Shown piece by piece: positions 37,822 to 48,713 of a stretch of 64,000 nucleotides of DNA. Origin of the DNA: Affinundibacterium baiyunense (GTDB taxonomy: Bacteria; Pseudomonadota; Gammaproteobacteria; Burkholderiales; Burkholderiaceae_D); assembly GCF_018139645.1 (NCBI RefSeq), contig NZ_JAGSPM010000007.1, positions 62,001 through 126,000 on the forward strand, given 5' to 3'. The notes below the pieces were generated by a model. That model searched no databases. It saw only the letters and a list, made by a program, of their open reading frames with translations, and had not been told where the DNA came from. The first letter of the stretch is position 1, and each line of letters starts with the position of its first letter. The position numbers and the translations under genes are program-made.

Positions 37822-38580
37822 TCATCTTTCTGCTGGCTGAGGATGCGTCGATTGCAGGTAGTGCTTGAAACTGTCTAAAGTGAGTGGAGACCATGCATCA
37901 ATCGTTTCTTGTGTGATTGCGCGTTTTACGTGACGCATGAACTCTTCTCGACTAATTGCTTTGGCACCGAATGATGCGAGGTGCGATGTCTCTTGTTGGC
38001 AGTCTATCATTTCCACATCATGCTTGCGTAATAAAATAACTAGCTGACTTAATGCCATTTTAGAAGCATCGGTTACCTTGGCAAACATGGATTCGCCATA
38101 AAACATCTTGCCTATACAAACACCGTAAGCGCCGCCGACTAATTCTCCATCTAGCCAGACTTCAGAGCTATGTGCATAACCTAATTTGTGCAGTGCTGAG
38201 TAGCCTTGAATAATTTCTTCTGAAATCCAAGTGCCATCTTGACTTTTGCGCGGTGCCGCGCAGCAGCGCATGACTTGTGTGAATGCGCTATCAAAGCGAA
38301 AACTCCAGTTCGCGTCTTTAAGCGATTTGTTGAGGCGCTTCTTTAAGCTGTCCGAAATCTTAAAGTCACGCGTCTTTAATACCATACGCGGATCGGTCGA
38401 CCACCATAGGATGGGCTGCCCTTCAGAAAACCAAGGAAAAATTCCATTTTGGTAGGCTGTCAATAAGCGTTCAGGCGACAAATCAGCGCCCGCAGCTAAT
38501 AAGCCTGCCGCACCTTGCTCGGCTGTCAATGCCTCGTCAATGTGAGGGAATGGGCTGTCAATCTCTAACCAAGGAATCAT
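37822..38580 (-). CDS. aat: Leucyl/phenylalanyl-tRNA--protein transferase
   Basis: N-end-rule aminoacyl transferase of 252 residues, cytosolic. The opening [17 protein letters not shown], the [24 protein letters not shown] segment and [19 protein letters not shown] are family hallmarks; [19 protein letters not shown] and the [16 protein letters not shown] region complete the core. The ATG at 38580 was chosen; a TTG 27 bp upstream would add a non-family stretch. It is followed by bpt, so both N-end-rule transferases are adjacent. Confidence 0.96.
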   Translation of the reverse strand: MIPWLEIDSPFPHIDEALTAEQGAAGLLAAGADLSPERLLTAYQNGIFPWFSEGQPILWWSTDPRMVLKTRDFKISDSLKKRLNKSLKDANWSFRFDSAFTQVMRCCAAPRKSQDGTWISEEIIQGYSALHKLGYAHSSEVWLDGELVGGAYGVCIGKMFYGESMFAKVTDASKMALSQLVILLRKHDVEMIDCQQETSHLASFGAKAISREEFMRHVKRAITQETIDAWSPLTLDSFKHYLQSTHPQPAER

Positions 38581-38613
38581 GAGTAAGAAAGTAAAAGTCT
38601 GAAGCAATGTGCA

Positions 38614-39183
38614 TTAATCAGGTCGGTGCGATTTGTAGAAATCATGCTCGTGCAACTGGAAATGCCCACCGGAACGAACATTCTTTAAATCTTCAAAAAA
38701 GAATTTTAAGGTTTGACTTACCGTTGGGAAGGCGATTTCTTCCCAAGGGATTTCATGTTCTGCAAATAGTGCGACCTCTAGACTTTCTGTGCCAGCTAGA
38801 TAATTCGTATCAATCAAAGTCGCTCGATAAAATAAATGCACTTGATCGACGTGGGGAACGCTCAATACCGAATACAACTCATGCAGTTGAATATTCGCAC
38901 CAGCTTCTTCGATAGTTTCGCGTTGTGCTGCTTGGCGACAGGTTTCCTGATTTTCCATAAAGCCTGCGGGCAAAGTCCAATAGCCATAGCGTGGCTCGAT
39001 CGCACGTTTGCAGAGCAAAACTTTGGTTTCACCTTGTAAATTCCAGATCGGTAAGGTGCCGACTACCATATTCGGATTTTGATAATGAATCGTCTCGCAT
39101 CTGGTGCAAACAAAGCGTTCGCGCGTGTCCTCTGCTGGAACTTTTAAAATCACGGGAGCAGCACATGCGGAGCAAAATTTCAT
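38614..39183 (-). CDS. Nudix hydrolase with zinc ribbon
   Basis: A 189-residue nucleotide-diphosphate hydrolase. The Nudix box is well formed: GFMENQETCRQAAQRETIEEAG (G-x5-E-x7-RE-x2-EE-x-G). An N-terminal zinc ribbon (CSACAAPV and CTRCETIHYQNP) resembles NudC/NADH pyrophosphatase and the Nudix subfamily found beside aat in Burkholderiales. The exact substrate is not determined. It is the first gene of the minus-strand run, 33 bp before aat. The ATG at 39183 was chosen over a TTG one codon earlier. Confidence 0.88.
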   Translation of the reverse strand: MKFCSACAAPVILKVPAEDTRERFVCTRCETIHYQNPNMVVGTLPIWNLQGETKVLLCKRAIEPRYGYWTLPAGFMENQETCRQAAQRETIEEAGANIQLHELYSVLSVPHVDQVHLFYRATLIDTNYLAGTESLEVALFAEHEIPWEEIAFPTVSQTLKFFFEDLKNVRSGGHFQLHEHDFYKSHRPD

Positions 39184-39336
39184 CAAGCGAATCTTTCAAG
39201 ATGGTGACAGTAATTGAATCTATGAAAGTGTATCACTGCCAGCTAGTTTCACTAGATCTAGCGTGCTTAAAACGATGTCTTGTCATTATCGTGCAATAAA
39301 ATAATGCTTACGATTAAGGAAAAACAGAGAAAGAAA

Positions 39337-39365
39337 TTGCGCAAAGCAGCAAAGTCCTGTATAGT
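39337..39365 (+). promoter_or_regulatory. Sigma-70-type promoter of tRNA-fMet
   Basis: TTGCGC at 39337-39342 and TATAGT at 39360-39365 are separated by 17 bp. The predicted start is about 39372, a few bases before the tRNA. Confidence 0.65.
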
Positions 39366-39378
39366 TCTACTTATCAGA

Positions 39379-39455
<77 letters not shown>

Positions 39456-39775
39456 GAATTACAAGAATAAAGCCACGTTTCATCGTGGCTTTTTCGTTAG
39501 GCTGACAATTTTTTTGATTGGTTTGCGTTTAGAGCGTGTTTCTAGACTACAATCTGGCATCTACTAAATTGATCGACTGTTTTGACTGACCTATATTGGT
39601 GAACCGGAGTTGGTGATCCATGTGCAGGTGAGCTGCAGACTGATCCGCCAGGCGCACATTTTGAATCATGCTGCGCGATGTCCTATAAGACTAGACTGGT
39701 TGGGATAAATATTATCCCGAGTGCTTCACTGAATACTTCTTAAGATCAACACAACCTGTTAGCTAAAGAGTTTGC
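39456..39775 (+). other. Intergenic region between tRNA-fMet and scpB
   Basis: After the tRNA terminator there is a -10-like TACAAT at 39548-39553 but only a poorly spaced -35. The following 200 bases contain short complementary pieces (atgtgc / gcacat at about 39620-39660, and ctgcag) but no known RNA family was recognised. A 40-codon open stretch without an ATG lies here and is not called. Confidence 0.4.
39469..39494 (+). terminator. Rho-independent terminator after tRNA-fMet
   Basis: Stem aaagccacg / cgtggcttt with a tttcat loop, followed by tttt. Confidence 0.85.
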
Positions 39776-40828
39776 ATGAATACTGCAGATGCCAAGCGTG
39801 TACTCGAAACCGCATTGTTATGCGCGCATGAGCCGCTGACCATTAATACAATGAAAAAATTGTTTGTCGAAAGTAGTGATCAAGAAGATTTGGTCGGTGC
39901 CGATACGATTAAATTAATGCTGGAAGAAGTGCGTCAAGATTGGTCTGATAAGGGAATTATGTTGGTTTCTTTATCGACTGGGTGGCGCTTTCAAAGTCGT
40001 CCAGAGATGCGTGCATATATAGATCGTTTAAATCCTGAGAAGCCGCCCAAATATTCGCGAGCGACTTTGGAGACTTTGGCGATTATTGCTTATCGTCAGC
40101 CAGTGACGCGTGGCGATATCGAAGAGATTCGTGGTGTGGCTGTTGCTTCCCAGATGATCAAAACACTGGAAGATCGAGGTTGGATAGAAACAATCGGTCA
40201 TCGTGAAGTGCCAGGTCGACCAGCTTTATTTGCGACCACCAAGCAATTTTTAAGTGATCTTGGCATGGCTTCATTAGATCAATTGCCACCTTTGCAGCAA
40301 ATTGGTCAAGAAGAGTCTGAGGAGGCGCCAGCATCTAAGGATGTCTCTCCAGAATTAAATATGTTTGATGGGGTTGAATCCTCGGTTGATGCCTCTGATT
40401 CGGCTGGCATCAATATTGAAGTCGCTGAAGTGGTCGAAGGGACTGGCCTGCAGCAGGCTCAGGCAGAGGATGCTTTCGAAGTGCGTATCTCTAGCGATAA
40501 TGTGTCAGGTATCGCAACCGAAGTTAGCTCGATTGAGATAATTGAAGATGAAATTAATTTAAGTGCGCAAGTTGTGAATGCAGATATCGCTGTTGATGTC
40601 GTTAATGACGCAGATGGCGAAACTGATGCTGAAGTAAATGCGCAAGAGAAATTGAGTCAAGTTGCGGCGGAAGATTTTGCGGCAGATACTCTTGAAGATG
40701 ATGCAGCCAGTGATGTGATCTTGGATGATGTTGCAATGATGGCTGATACGAATTTAGATGAAAAAGTGGAAGCGTATGCTGAAGCTCTAACACCTTTCAA
40801 ACCAGAATCAGATAATGAACACAAATAA
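39776..40828 (+). CDS. scpB: Segregation and condensation protein B, with long acidic tail
   Basis: Kleisin-associated subunit of the SMC-ScpAB condensin. The N-terminal 180 residues are the paired winged-helix ScpB core ([45 protein letters not shown] and the [17 protein letters not shown] ending). Residues about 185-350 form a long, acidic, low-complexity extension rich in Glu, Asp, Val and Ala, longer than the 190-240-residue proteins usual elsewhere. It overlaps rluB by 14 bp, so translation is coupled. No scpA is in the window. Confidence 0.93.
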   Translation: MNTADAKRVLETALLCAHEPLTINTMKKLFVESSDQEDLVGADTIKLMLEEVRQDWSDKGIMLVSLSTGWRFQSRPEMRAYIDRLNPEKPPKYSRATLETLAIIAYRQPVTRGDIEEIRGVAVASQMIKTLEDRGWIETIGHREVPGRPALFATTKQFLSDLGMASLDQLPPLQQIGQEESEEAPASKDVSPELNMFDGVESSVDASDSAGINIEVAEVVEGTGLQQAQAEDAFEVRISSDNVSGIATEVSSIEIIEDEINLSAQVVNADIAVDVVNDADGETDAEVNAQEKLSQVAAEDFAADTLEDDAASDVILDDVAMMADTNLDEKVEAYAEALTPFKPESDNEHK

Positions 40829-42677
40829 TCCAGACGAAACTTTTAACCAGCAAAATTCTAGCGCTGAGACCGATGCGCCACGCCCTCGTGCAAAGCGTGC
40901 TGTACGTCCGAAGGTCGCGAAGACCGATGAGTTTGTCACTGAAGCAGTAATTGCAGGAAGTGCTGATGTGCCAGCGGCGAAGACGCAGCGAGCGCCAAGT
41001 AAACCTAGATCTAAGCCAAGACTTAAGCAGGATGTTGTTGGTGCTGATGCTGAAGTCCCTGCATCAGATATTGTCGAGCTATCTGCTCCAACATCTAGTG
41101 CGCCACGTCAACAGCGTGCTCCGCGTCAAGCTCGCACGCCACGTCAGGTTGAAGTCCAAGAAGTGAATGCGCAATCGCAAAATAATTCACAAGCGACGAC
41201 ATCGAATCAAGTTCATACTGACGAGGGTGGCGAACGTCCACGTCGCACCCAGGCTCAGGGTGATAGAAATCGCACTCGTAATTCAAAATCTCGTGATGAT
41301 CAGGCGCAAGGTGCGCAGCGTGTTGAGGGGCAATCTCGGCATCGCCAACAACCTAAATCAACGCAGGGTGGGCAAAATCGTGGTGGAGAGCAGCGTAACC
41401 AAAATAATCCACGACGCTCGGGGCAGCCAAATACCCGTAGTGTTGCAAATGCGGATGATGTGTTCTCATTTGTAACTTCCGATGCATACGACTCAATGGA
41501 TGATGTGAAACAAGCACGTCATGATAAAAATAAAAAGCCGCGCCGTGATTTAACTGCCGATGATGACGCGCCGAAATTGCATAAAGTGCTAGCTGAAGCT
41601 GGGCTGGGGTCACGTCGAGATATGGAAGAGTTAATTATTGCAGGACGTGTTTCTGTTAATGGTGAGCCAGCACATATTGGGCAGCGTATTTTGCCGCAAG
41701 ATCAAGTGCGTATTAATGGCAAGTTAATTCAGCGCAAAGTGAGTAAGAAGCCACCGCGTGTGTTGATTTATCATAAGCCAGCGGGTGAAATTGTTAGTAC
41801 AAGTGACCCAGAGGGGCGTGCCTCGGTTTTTGATAGTTTGCCGCAGATGAAGGTTGGTAAATGGTTGGCTGTTGGTCGTCTTGATTACAATACAGAAGGC
41901 TTATTGCTGTTCACGACCTCCGGTGATTTGGCAAATCGTTTAATGCATCCGCGCTATGGTATTGAGCGCGAATATGCTGTGCGTACTCTGGGTGAGTTGG
42001 AAGAGGGTATGCGTCAAAAATTGTTGGCAGGCGTTGAGTTAGAAGATGGTATGGCGCAATTCTCCAAGATCTCTGATGGCGGTGGTGAAGGTGTCAATAA
42101 ATGGTATCGAGTGATTATTGGTGAGGGTCGTAATCGTGAAGTTCGCCGTATGTTTGAGGCGGTTGGTTTGACTGTGTCACGTTTGATTCGTACTCGATAT
42201 GGTGTGATGACTTTGCCTTCAGGCTTAAAGCGTGGTCGTTGGGATGAATTGGGCGAAGATGCTGTACGTAGCTTGCTAAAAATTAGTGGCTTGGAAAAAA
42301 CGGTTGGTGAAAAGACTGAGCGCTCAAGCGGCAAGCCAAATGGTAATCGTGTGCAGGGCGGTAAAGTCCCACGTAATGTGAATCCGTTTGATGCGCCAGT
42401 TCAGCGAAGTTACGAGCCAACTGTGCGCGCAGGGTTTGCTAATCCGCAAAACGGTCGTCCGGCGCGTGCTACTTATGCTGGTTCGCAAGCTAATGGTTCT
42501 GGGCAGAGTGCGAAATCAGGTGGTAAAAATGCCAAGTCACGCAGCCGTCAGCCAGATCCTTTGCAAACAGCGTTGGGCTTTCCAATGCGAGATCAAAACC
42601 GCCGCGGTCCAACTGTGCGTGGTAGTGGTCAGGCGATTGGTCAGGCGATTGCAGCTCGTCGCCGTCGTGGTGGTTGA
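40815..42677 (+). CDS. rluB: 23S rRNA pseudouridine(2605) synthase RluB, with long basic extensions
   Basis: Pseudouridine synthase of 620 residues. The catalytic core sits in the middle: an S4 domain ([20 protein letters not shown], near 253) followed by the RsuA/RluB-type synthase with [20 protein letters not shown] (catalytic Asp) and [20 protein letters not shown]. Its flanks are low-complexity and basic: about 250 Arg/Gln/Lys-rich residues before and 130 after, compared with about 290 residues in E. coli. The extensions are probably disordered, RNA-binding arms as seen in Burkholderiales. The start overlaps the end of scpB. Confidence 0.95.
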   Translation: MNTNNPDETFNQQNSSAETDAPRPRAKRAVRPKVAKTDEFVTEAVIAGSADVPAAKTQRAPSKPRSKPRLKQDVVGADAEVPASDIVELSAPTSSAPRQQRAPRQARTPRQVEVQEVNAQSQNNSQATTSNQVHTDEGGERPRRTQAQGDRNRTRNSKSRDDQAQGAQRVEGQSRHRQQPKSTQGGQNRGGEQRNQNNPRRSGQPNTRSVANADDVFSFVTSDAYDSMDDVKQARHDKNKKPRRDLTADDDAPKLHKVLAEAGLGSRRDMEELIIAGRVSVNGEPAHIGQRILPQDQVRINGKLIQRKVSKKPPRVLIYHKPAGEIVSTSDPEGRASVFDSLPQMKVGKWLAVGRLDYNTEGLLLFTTSGDLANRLMHPRYGIEREYAVRTLGELEEGMRQKLLAGVELEDGMAQFSKISDGGGEGVNKWYRVIIGEGRNREVRRMFEAVGLTVSRLIRTRYGVMTLPSGLKRGRWDELGEDAVRSLLKISGLEKTVGEKTERSSGKPNGNRVQGGKVPRNVNPFDAPVQRSYEPTVRAGFANPQNGRPARATYAGSQANGSGQSAKSGGKNAKSRSRQPDPLQTALGFPMRDQNRRGPTVRGSGQAIGQAIAARRRRGG

Positions 42678-42839
42678 TAAATCCTGCTCGGAAGTCGGTA
42701 GAAGATGTTGCCTAGGCTGAGTTTTTCACCGACTTCTCATTGCGATTGAGTAATTAATCGTTTATAATCTTGTAGTTAGCAGATTTTTCCTTAAGTTAAT
42801 TTTTAATTATTTTAAAGATTTATTTGAGGCGCTAAAAAG

Positions 42840-42863
42840 ATGGGCTGGTGCCCATTTTTTTTT
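42840..42863 (+). terminator. Rho-independent terminator between rluB and rimP
   Basis: Stem atgggc / gcccat with a TGGT loop followed by a run of nine T. It separates scpB-rluB from the rimP operon. Confidence 0.75.
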
Positions 42864-42952
42864 GGCGAATCGTTTTTGAGTGCAAATGCAAGTGATTTGA
42901 TGATTACTTGATTTGCTGCAAGAGTGAAATCTGTGTTTATCGGAGAATTGTC

Positions 42953-43441
42953 TTGCAATTGTTGGAATTAATTGAAAAGACTGTCAATGGGACAGGCTAC
43001 GATCTGGTCGATTTTGAGCGAGCAGAGCGTGGTTTGTTTCGTGTGTATATCGATCTTTTGCCTGAAGATGTTGAGGAAAAAGGTCATATTACGGTTGAGG
43101 ATTGTGCGAAAGTCAGTCATCAATTGTCCCACGTATTGACTGTAGAAGAAGTGAATTATGAGCGCTTGGAAATTTCTTCCCCGGGCTTAGATCGCCCTTT
43201 GAAAAAGTTTGCTGATTTCGTTCGTTTTGCTGGTGAAAAAGCCAATGTGAAATTGCGCTTGCCTATGCCAGGCATGGCAAATCGTAAAAGCTTCGAAGGT
43301 ATATTACACGAGCCAGAAGGGGAAACTCTGAAGCTCGAATTTGAAACAAAAGATGGCGCAGCGATGCTTGAGTTTACGCTCGCTGATTTAGATAAGGCAC
43401 GTTTAGTGCCGCAAGTGGATTTTAGGAGTCGCAAAGCATGA
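42953..43441 (+). CDS. rimP: Ribosome maturation factor RimP
   Basis: 30S ribosome assembly factor of 162 residues. The [20 protein letters not shown] segment, [20 protein letters not shown] and the [23 protein letters not shown] segment are typical. The start is taken as TTG at 42953 because a GGAG at 42942-42945 is correctly spaced and the family begins here; the frame runs on upstream to 42908 without a good ribosome site. Its stop overlaps the nusA ATG by four bases (ATGA), a coupled pair. Confidence 0.95.
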   Translation: MQLLELIEKTVNGTGYDLVDFERAERGLFRVYIDLLPEDVEEKGHITVEDCAKVSHQLSHVLTVEEVNYERLEISSPGLDRPLKKFADFVRFAGEKANVKLRLPMPGMANRKSFEGILHEPEGETLKLEFETKDGAAMLEFTLADLDKARLVPQVDFRSRKA

Positions 43442-44997
43442 GTCGCGAAGTTTTATTATTGGTTGATGTGCTGGCGCGTGAAAAAAACGTGGATGAAGAT
43501 ATCGTTTTTGGCGCATTGGAACATGCTTTGGCAACGGCTACCAAAAAACGTTATGACGGCGAAGTTGATATTCGCGTTGAAATCGATCGCAATACTGGTG
43601 AGTACCGCACCTTCCGTCGTTGGCATGTAGTGGCTGACGAAGCTGGTTTGCAATTGCCTGATCAAGAAATTTTGCACTTTGAAGCGGTTGAGCAATATGC
43701 TGACATCGAAGTGGATGAATACATCGAAGAGCCAGTAGAGTCTGTCGAGCTGGGGCGTCGTTTTGCGCAAGATACCAAACAAATCGTTTTGCAACGTATT
43801 CGTGATGCAGAACGTGAACAAATTTTGGCTGAGTTCTTGGAGCGTGGTGATTCCCTCGTCATGGGTACCATTAAACGTATGGAACGTGGCGAAGCTGTGG
43901 TGGAATCTGGTCGTATCGAGGCACGTTTGCCACGCGATCAAATGATCCCAAAAGAAAATTTACGCGTTGGTGATCGTGTTCGTGCTTATATTTTGCGTAT
44001 CGATCGTAATGCGCGCGGCCCACAAGTTATCTTGTCTCGTACGGCGCCAGAGTTCATCATGAAATTATTTGAACTCGAAGTGCCAGAAATCGAACAAGGT
44101 TCTTTGGTGATCAAGTCAGCAGCACGTGATCCGGGCGTACGCGCTAAGATCGCGGTTCATACTGATGATAAACGTATTGATCCTATCGGCACTTGCGTAG
44201 GTATGCGCGGTTCTCGTGTACAAGCAGTCACTGGTGAACTCGGTGGCGAGCGTGTTGATATCGTCTTGTGGTCTGAAGATCCAGCACAATTCGTCATTGG
44301 TGCATTGGCTCCAGCGAACGTTTCTTCGATCATGGTGGATGAAGAAAAGCATGCAATGGATGTTGTGGTTGACGATGAAAATCTGGCGATCGCGATTGGC
44401 CGTAGTGGTCAAAACGTACGTTTAGCAGCCGAGTTAACTGGCTGGCAAATTAATATTATGACCGCGGAGCAATCCGCTGATAAAGCAGAACAAGAAACTG
44501 CGGGCATCCGTAAATTGTTTATGGAGAAGCTCGATGTTGATCAAGAAGTGGCAGATATTCTAGTAGACGAAGGTTTCTCCAGCTTAGAAGAAATCGCTTA
44601 TGTACCAATTAGCGAAATGCTGGAAATTGATGCCTTAGATGAAGATACAGTGAATGAACTGCGTAATCGTGCACGTGATGCGCTTGTGACAGAAGCGATT
44701 GCTTCTGAAGAAGGTGTTGAAGGTGTAGAAGACGCGTTGATTAATCTGGAAGGTATGAGCCGTGCAACAGCAGGTAAATTGGGCTTGGCTGGTATTAAGA
44801 CCCTCGCTGCTTTCGGTGGCTTAGCTTACGATGAATTTGGTGCGATTTTGGCTCTGTCTACCGACCGTGCGCGCCAATTAATTGATAATGCATTTGAAGA
44901 TGTGACTGATGATGAGATGAAACTCATCGACGCTAAATATGATGAACATGCAAAAGCCGTATTGGAAAAAGCATGGAAACTCGTTGAAGCAAAATAA
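43438..44997 (+). CDS. nusA: Transcription termination/antitermination protein NusA
   Basis: RNA-polymerase-associated factor of 519 residues. Domains run in order: N-terminal polymerase-binding domain, S1 (about 135-200), two KH domains ([20 protein letters not shown] and [20 protein letters not shown]), and two C-terminal helix-hairpin-helix acidic repeats ([20 protein letters not shown] and a second one with [18 protein letters not shown]). It follows rimP with a 4-bp overlap and precedes infB by 84 bp. Confidence 0.98.
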   Translation: MSREVLLLVDVLAREKNVDEDIVFGALEHALATATKKRYDGEVDIRVEIDRNTGEYRTFRRWHVVADEAGLQLPDQEILHFEAVEQYADIEVDEYIEEPVESVELGRRFAQDTKQIVLQRIRDAEREQILAEFLERGDSLVMGTIKRMERGEAVVESGRIEARLPRDQMIPKENLRVGDRVRAYILRIDRNARGPQVILSRTAPEFIMKLFELEVPEIEQGSLVIKSAARDPGVRAKIAVHTDDKRIDPIGTCVGMRGSRVQAVTGELGGERVDIVLWSEDPAQFVIGALAPANVSSIMVDEEKHAMDVVVDDENLAIAIGRSGQNVRLAAELTGWQINIMTAEQSADKAEQETAGIRKLFMEKLDVDQEVADILVDEGFSSLEEIAYVPISEMLEIDALDEDTVNELRNRARDALVTEAIASEEGVEGVEDALINLEGMSRATAGKLGLAGIKTLAAFGGLAYDEFGAILALSTDRARQLIDNAFEDVTDDEMKLIDAKYDEHAKAVLEKAWKLVEAK

Positions 44998-45081
44998 TCA
45001 CGAGTGAATAACCCATATTGAAGCGTAGATTTAACTCAATTGAATGTTAAATCGCAGCACAAAACAAGGAAAGAGGACTGA

Positions 45082-47949
45082 ATGGCGAGTAATAATGTAG
45101 CTCAATTTGCCACCGAGCTGAAAATGTCAGCGGATTTACTGCTCACGCAATTGAATGCCGCAGGCGTTACAAAAGCGTCTGCGTCCGATATCTTGTCTAA
45201 AGAAGATAAAGACAAGTTGTTGGAACATTTACGTCGTTCACACGGCGTGGCTCCTGATGCCGAAAAGAAAAAAATCACTTTGACTCGTAAAGAAACAACC
45301 GAGATCAAGCAAGCTGATGCAACGGGTAAAACACGTACTGTGCAAGTGGAAGTACGCAAGAAACGTACTTTTGTAAAACGTGATGAAAGTTCTCCTGAAG
45401 AGAATCTGAAATCAACAACTCCAGCGATCGATCCAGCAGAAATTGCACGTCGTGAAGCAGAGGCGAAAGCCGAAGCTGAATTAGCAGCGCGTCGCGAGGC
45501 TGAATTACTCGAGAAACAAGCACAGCTAGCTAAGTTGGAAGCAGAAAAAGAAGCTGAAGCGAAAGCTGCGCGTGAAGCAGAAGCCGCTGCTAAGGCAAAA
45601 GCAGAAGCAGAAAAAGCGAAGCAAGCTGAAGAAAAACGTGCAAAAGCAAGTAAAACCGTAGTGGCAGAAGTGTCAGCTGCGGATGAAGAAGCGAAGCGCG
45701 TAGCAGCAGAAGACGCGAAGAAAAAAGCCGCGGCTGAAGCAAAAGAAGCTGCAAAAGAAGCCGCCGCACGTGCTGCAAGTGCTGAAAGTGCACGTAAAAA
45801 AGTAGCTGACGAAGTTGCGCAAATTAAAGAAATGATGCTGGCCGCGCGCAAACCGAAACCGGTAGAAGCACCAGCCGCCGCACCATCTAAAGTTGCGGAA
45901 GGCACTTTGCATAAACCTGCAGATAAAAAAGCGGGCGATAAGAAACCGGCTGGCGATAAGAAAGAAGCTAAGCCTGCAACCGCTGCAGCACCAAGTGCAG
46001 ATAAGAAATCAATCAAGTCAGCAAACGTTTCTTCTACTTGGCAAGAAGATGCCGCGAAAAAACGTAGCGGTGGTTTGAAAACTCGTGGCGCAGCTCCAGT
46101 TGGTCGCGAAGGTTGGAAGAGCGGACCTAAAGGTCGTCGCAACCAACACCATGAAGAACGTGAATCGAACTTCCAAGTGCCAGTTGAGGCAGTGGTAAAA
46201 GATGTCTACGTGCCAGAAACACTAACAGTTGCAGAGTTGGCACATAAGATGTCTGTAAAAGCGTCTGAAGTGATTAAGCATTTGATGAAACTCGGTCAAA
46301 TGTGCACGATTAACCAAGTTCTCGATCAAGAAACAGCAATGATTTTGGTTGAGGAAATGGGACATAAAGCATTTGCTGCAAAGATTGATGATCCTGAAGC
46401 GATGTTGACGGACGTTGCTGAACATGCTGAATATGAGTCTTCACCACGTGCGCCAGTTGTCACCGTGATGGGTCACGTTGATCACGGTAAAACCTCTTTG
46501 CTCGACTACATTCGTCGCGCTAAAGTTGCTTCTGGTGAAGCTGGTGGTATTACGCAGCATATCGGTGCTTACCACGTCGAAACGCCGCGCGGCATGATTA
46601 CTTTCCTTGATACACCAGGTCACGAAGCGTTTACTGCGATGCGTGCACGCGGTGCAAAAGCAACTGACATTGTTATTCTGGTTGTTGCCGCTGATGATGG
46701 CGTGATGCCGCAAACCAAAGAAGCGATTGCTCATGCAAAAGCAGCGGGTGTTCCTTTGGTCGTCGCGATCAATAAGATTGATAAACCAGCAGCGAATGCT
46801 GATCGTGTGACGCAAGAATTGGTCGCAGAAAGCGTAGTACCAGAAGAGTACGGTGGCGATTCTCCTTTTGTGCCAGTATCGGCCAAAACAGGTCAAGGTA
46901 TTGATGATTTGTTGGAACAAGTATTGTTACAAGCGGAAATTTTGGAATTACGTGCTCCAATTGATGCGCCAGCAAAAGGTTTAGTAGTTGAATCTCGTTT
47001 GGATAAAGGCCGTGGTACTGTTGCGACGATCTTGGTTCAATCAGGTACTTTGAAACGTGGCGACGTTGTGTTGGCTGGTTCATCTTATGGTCGTGTTCGT
47101 GCGATGTTGGATGAAAACGGCAAGAACATCAATGAAGCAGGTCCGTCAATCCCAGTAGAAATTCAAGGTTTGACCGAAGTACCAACCGCTGGTGAAGAAG
47201 TGATGGTCATGGTTGATGAACGTAAAGCACGTGAAATCGCCTTGTTCCGTCAAGGTAAATACCGCGATGTTAAATTGGCGAAACAGCAAGCTGCAAAACT
47301 CGAGAACATGTTCGAAAACATGGGCGAAGGCGAGCTCAAAAACTTGCCAATTATCGTCAAAACCGATGTTCAAGGTTCACAAGAAGCTTTGGTTCAATCT
47401 TTGGTCAAACTGTCCAACAACGAAGTACGTGTACAAGTCGTTCACGCAGCGGTTGGCGGTATCTCTGAATCCGACGTAAACTTGGCAGTCGCTTCGAAAG
47501 CAGTCATTATTGGCTTCAACACGCGTGCAGATGCCTCCGCACGTAAGTTAGCTGAATCAAACGGCGTGGATATTCGTTACTACAATATTATTTACGATGC
47601 GGTTGATGAAATTAAATCTGCCTTGTCTGGTATGTTGGCGCCTGAGAAGCGTGAAACTATCATCGGTATGGTTGAGATCCGTCAAGTATTCTCAGTCAGC
47701 AAAGTCGGTTCAATCGCAGGTTGCTTGGTTACTGAAGGTATGGTTAAGCGTACGTCATCCGTTCGTTTGTTACGCAACAATGTCGTGACATGGACTGGTG
47801 AGTTGGATTCCTTGAAGCGATACAAAGATGATGCTAAAGAAGTTCGTGCGGGTATGGAGTGCGGTCTCTCACTCAAAGCCTATAACGATATTCAGGTTGG
47901 GGATTTCTTAGAAATCTTCGAAATTCAAGAAATTGCGCGGACGCTGTAA
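45082..47949 (+). CDS. infB: Translation initiation factor IF-2
   Basis: GTPase of 955 residues that places initiator tRNA on the 30S subunit. It has an N-terminal IF2_N domain ([19 protein letters not shown]), then a long Ala/Glu/Lys coiled-coil and Lys/Pro linker (about 110-350), then a second IF2_N-like region ([20 protein letters not shown]). The G domain begins at GHVDHGKTS (near residue 464), with DTPGHEAF and NKID. Four C-terminal domains end with [17 protein letters not shown] strong AGGAAAGAGGA Shine-Dalgarno precedes the ATG. A long opposite-strand frame over 45102-46142 is a shadow of the Ala-rich region. Confidence 0.98.
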   Translation: MASNNVAQFATELKMSADLLLTQLNAAGVTKASASDILSKEDKDKLLEHLRRSHGVAPDAEKKKITLTRKETTEIKQADATGKTRTVQVEVRKKRTFVKRDESSPEENLKSTTPAIDPAEIARREAEAKAEAELAARREAELLEKQAQLAKLEAEKEAEAKAAREAEAAAKAKAEAEKAKQAEEKRAKASKTVVAEVSAADEEAKRVAAEDAKKKAAAEAKEAAKEAAARAASAESARKKVADEVAQIKEMMLAARKPKPVEAPAAAPSKVAEGTLHKPADKKAGDKKPAGDKKEAKPATAAAPSADKKSIKSANVSSTWQEDAAKKRSGGLKTRGAAPVGREGWKSGPKGRRNQHHEERESNFQVPVEAVVKDVYVPETLTVAELAHKMSVKASEVIKHLMKLGQMCTINQVLDQETAMILVEEMGHKAFAAKIDDPEAMLTDVAEHAEYESSPRAPVVTVMGHVDHGKTSLLDYIRRAKVASGEAGGITQHIGAYHVETPRGMITFLDTPGHEAFTAMRARGAKATDIVILVVAADDGVMPQTKEAIAHAKAAGVPLVVAINKIDKPAANADRVTQELVAESVVPEEYGGDSPFVPVSAKTGQGIDDLLEQVLLQAEILELRAPIDAPAKGLVVESRLDKGRGTVATILVQSGTLKRGDVVLAGSSYGRVRAMLDENGKNINEAGPSIPVEIQGLTEVPTAGEEVMVMVDERKAREIALFRQGKYRDVKLAKQQAAKLENMFENMGEGELKNLPIIVKTDVQGSQEALVQSLVKLSNNEVRVQVVHAAVGGISESDVNLAVASKAVIIGFNTRADASARKLAESNGVDIRYYNIIYDAVDEIKSALSGMLAPEKRETIIGMVEIRQVFSVSKVGSIAGCLVTEGMVKRTSSVRLLRNNVVTWTGELDSLKRYKDDAKEVRAGMECGLSLKAYNDIQVGDFLEIFEIQEIARTL

Positions 47950-47957
47950 TAAGTAAA

Positions 47958-47983
47958 AAAGAGGAAGCGAGAGCTTCCTCTTT
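47958..47983 (+). terminator. Candidate terminator after infB
   Basis: An 8-bp perfect stem gaggaagc / gcttcctc (extended by A-T pairs) with a GAGA loop and a short T-run, 12 bases after infB. It would partly uncouple rbfA from the rimP operon. Confidence 0.65.
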
Positions 47984-48011
47984 GATTTTTGAAATAAAGA
48001 AAATAAACAAT

Positions 48012-48092
48012 ATTGAACCGCGGAGGCGCAGAGAACGCAAAGTTAGTTTTTATTCTTTGTGTGATCTGCGCCTTCGCGCTTCATATTGTTGT
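48012..48092. repeat. Dispersed inverted repeat, gcggaggcgcagag family
   Basis: Left arm gcggaggcgcagagaacg and right arm gatctgcgccttcgcgc, roughly reverse complements with mismatches, around an AT-rich centre. It lies between infB and rbfA, inside what is normally a compact operon. It is the only copy seen in the window. Confidence 0.55.
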
Positions 48093-48118
48093 TTTGAATT
48101 AGGTATTGTTTTTATATT

Positions 48119-48517
48119 ATGGCCAAAAATAGTAAATCCATCCCAGCTCGCGGTTTGCGCGTTGCAGATCAAATCCAACGAGATTTATCTAAAATTATCT
48201 GGGCAGAACTCAAAGATCCTCGCGTCGGTATGATTACGCTGACGGAAGTTCAATTAACGCCAGATTACGCGCATGCTAAAGTCTATTTCACGACTTTGGC
48301 AGATGATCCAACCGCGATTAAAAATACTTTTGAAGGCTTGAATAAAGCTGCCGGATTTTTGCGTAATCAATTGGGATTGAAGTTGCGCATCCACACACTT
48401 CCACAATTACACTTCATCCATGACACATCGACCATGCGGGGTATTGCAATGTCGAAACTGATCGATGAGGCAAATGCAACGCATGTGCCGGAAGATAAAA
48501 ACGACAGTGAAAACTGA
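48119..48517 (+). CDS. rbfA: 30S ribosome-binding factor RbfA
   Basis: Cold-adaptation 30S assembly factor, 132 residues, with a KH-like fold. The [23 protein letters not shown] segment, [19 protein letters not shown] and [16 protein letters not shown] are characteristic. It follows infB in the usual order, but 169 bp away because of the terminator and repeat, so it may have its own promoter. Confidence 0.95.
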   Translation: MAKNSKSIPARGLRVADQIQRDLSKIIWAELKDPRVGMITLTEVQLTPDYAHAKVYFTTLADDPTAIKNTFEGLNKAAGFLRNQLGLKLRIHTLPQLHFIHDTSTMRGIAMSKLIDEANATHVPEDKNDSEN

Positions 48518-48713
48518 TCAATCTTAAGAAAGCAGAACCACAACAAGCAAGAAATTTGCATAAATAGAGATCTGTCGTTTGCTTCGAATACGCGACTGTT
48601 GTTGGTTTTTGTTCTTCACCGCGATTCCATCGCAAACAGGCGAGATTGTTCTAGTTCGCCATGTTTCTCTCTTTCGTATTTTTATTTTGAATTTATAGTT
48701 GGCGACCAGTGTA

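Noticed and set aside
45102-46142. 346-codon minus-strand frame over infB, rich in Ala and Ser
   Set aside because: It mirrors the Ala/Glu/Lys-rich linker of IF-2; composition explains its length.
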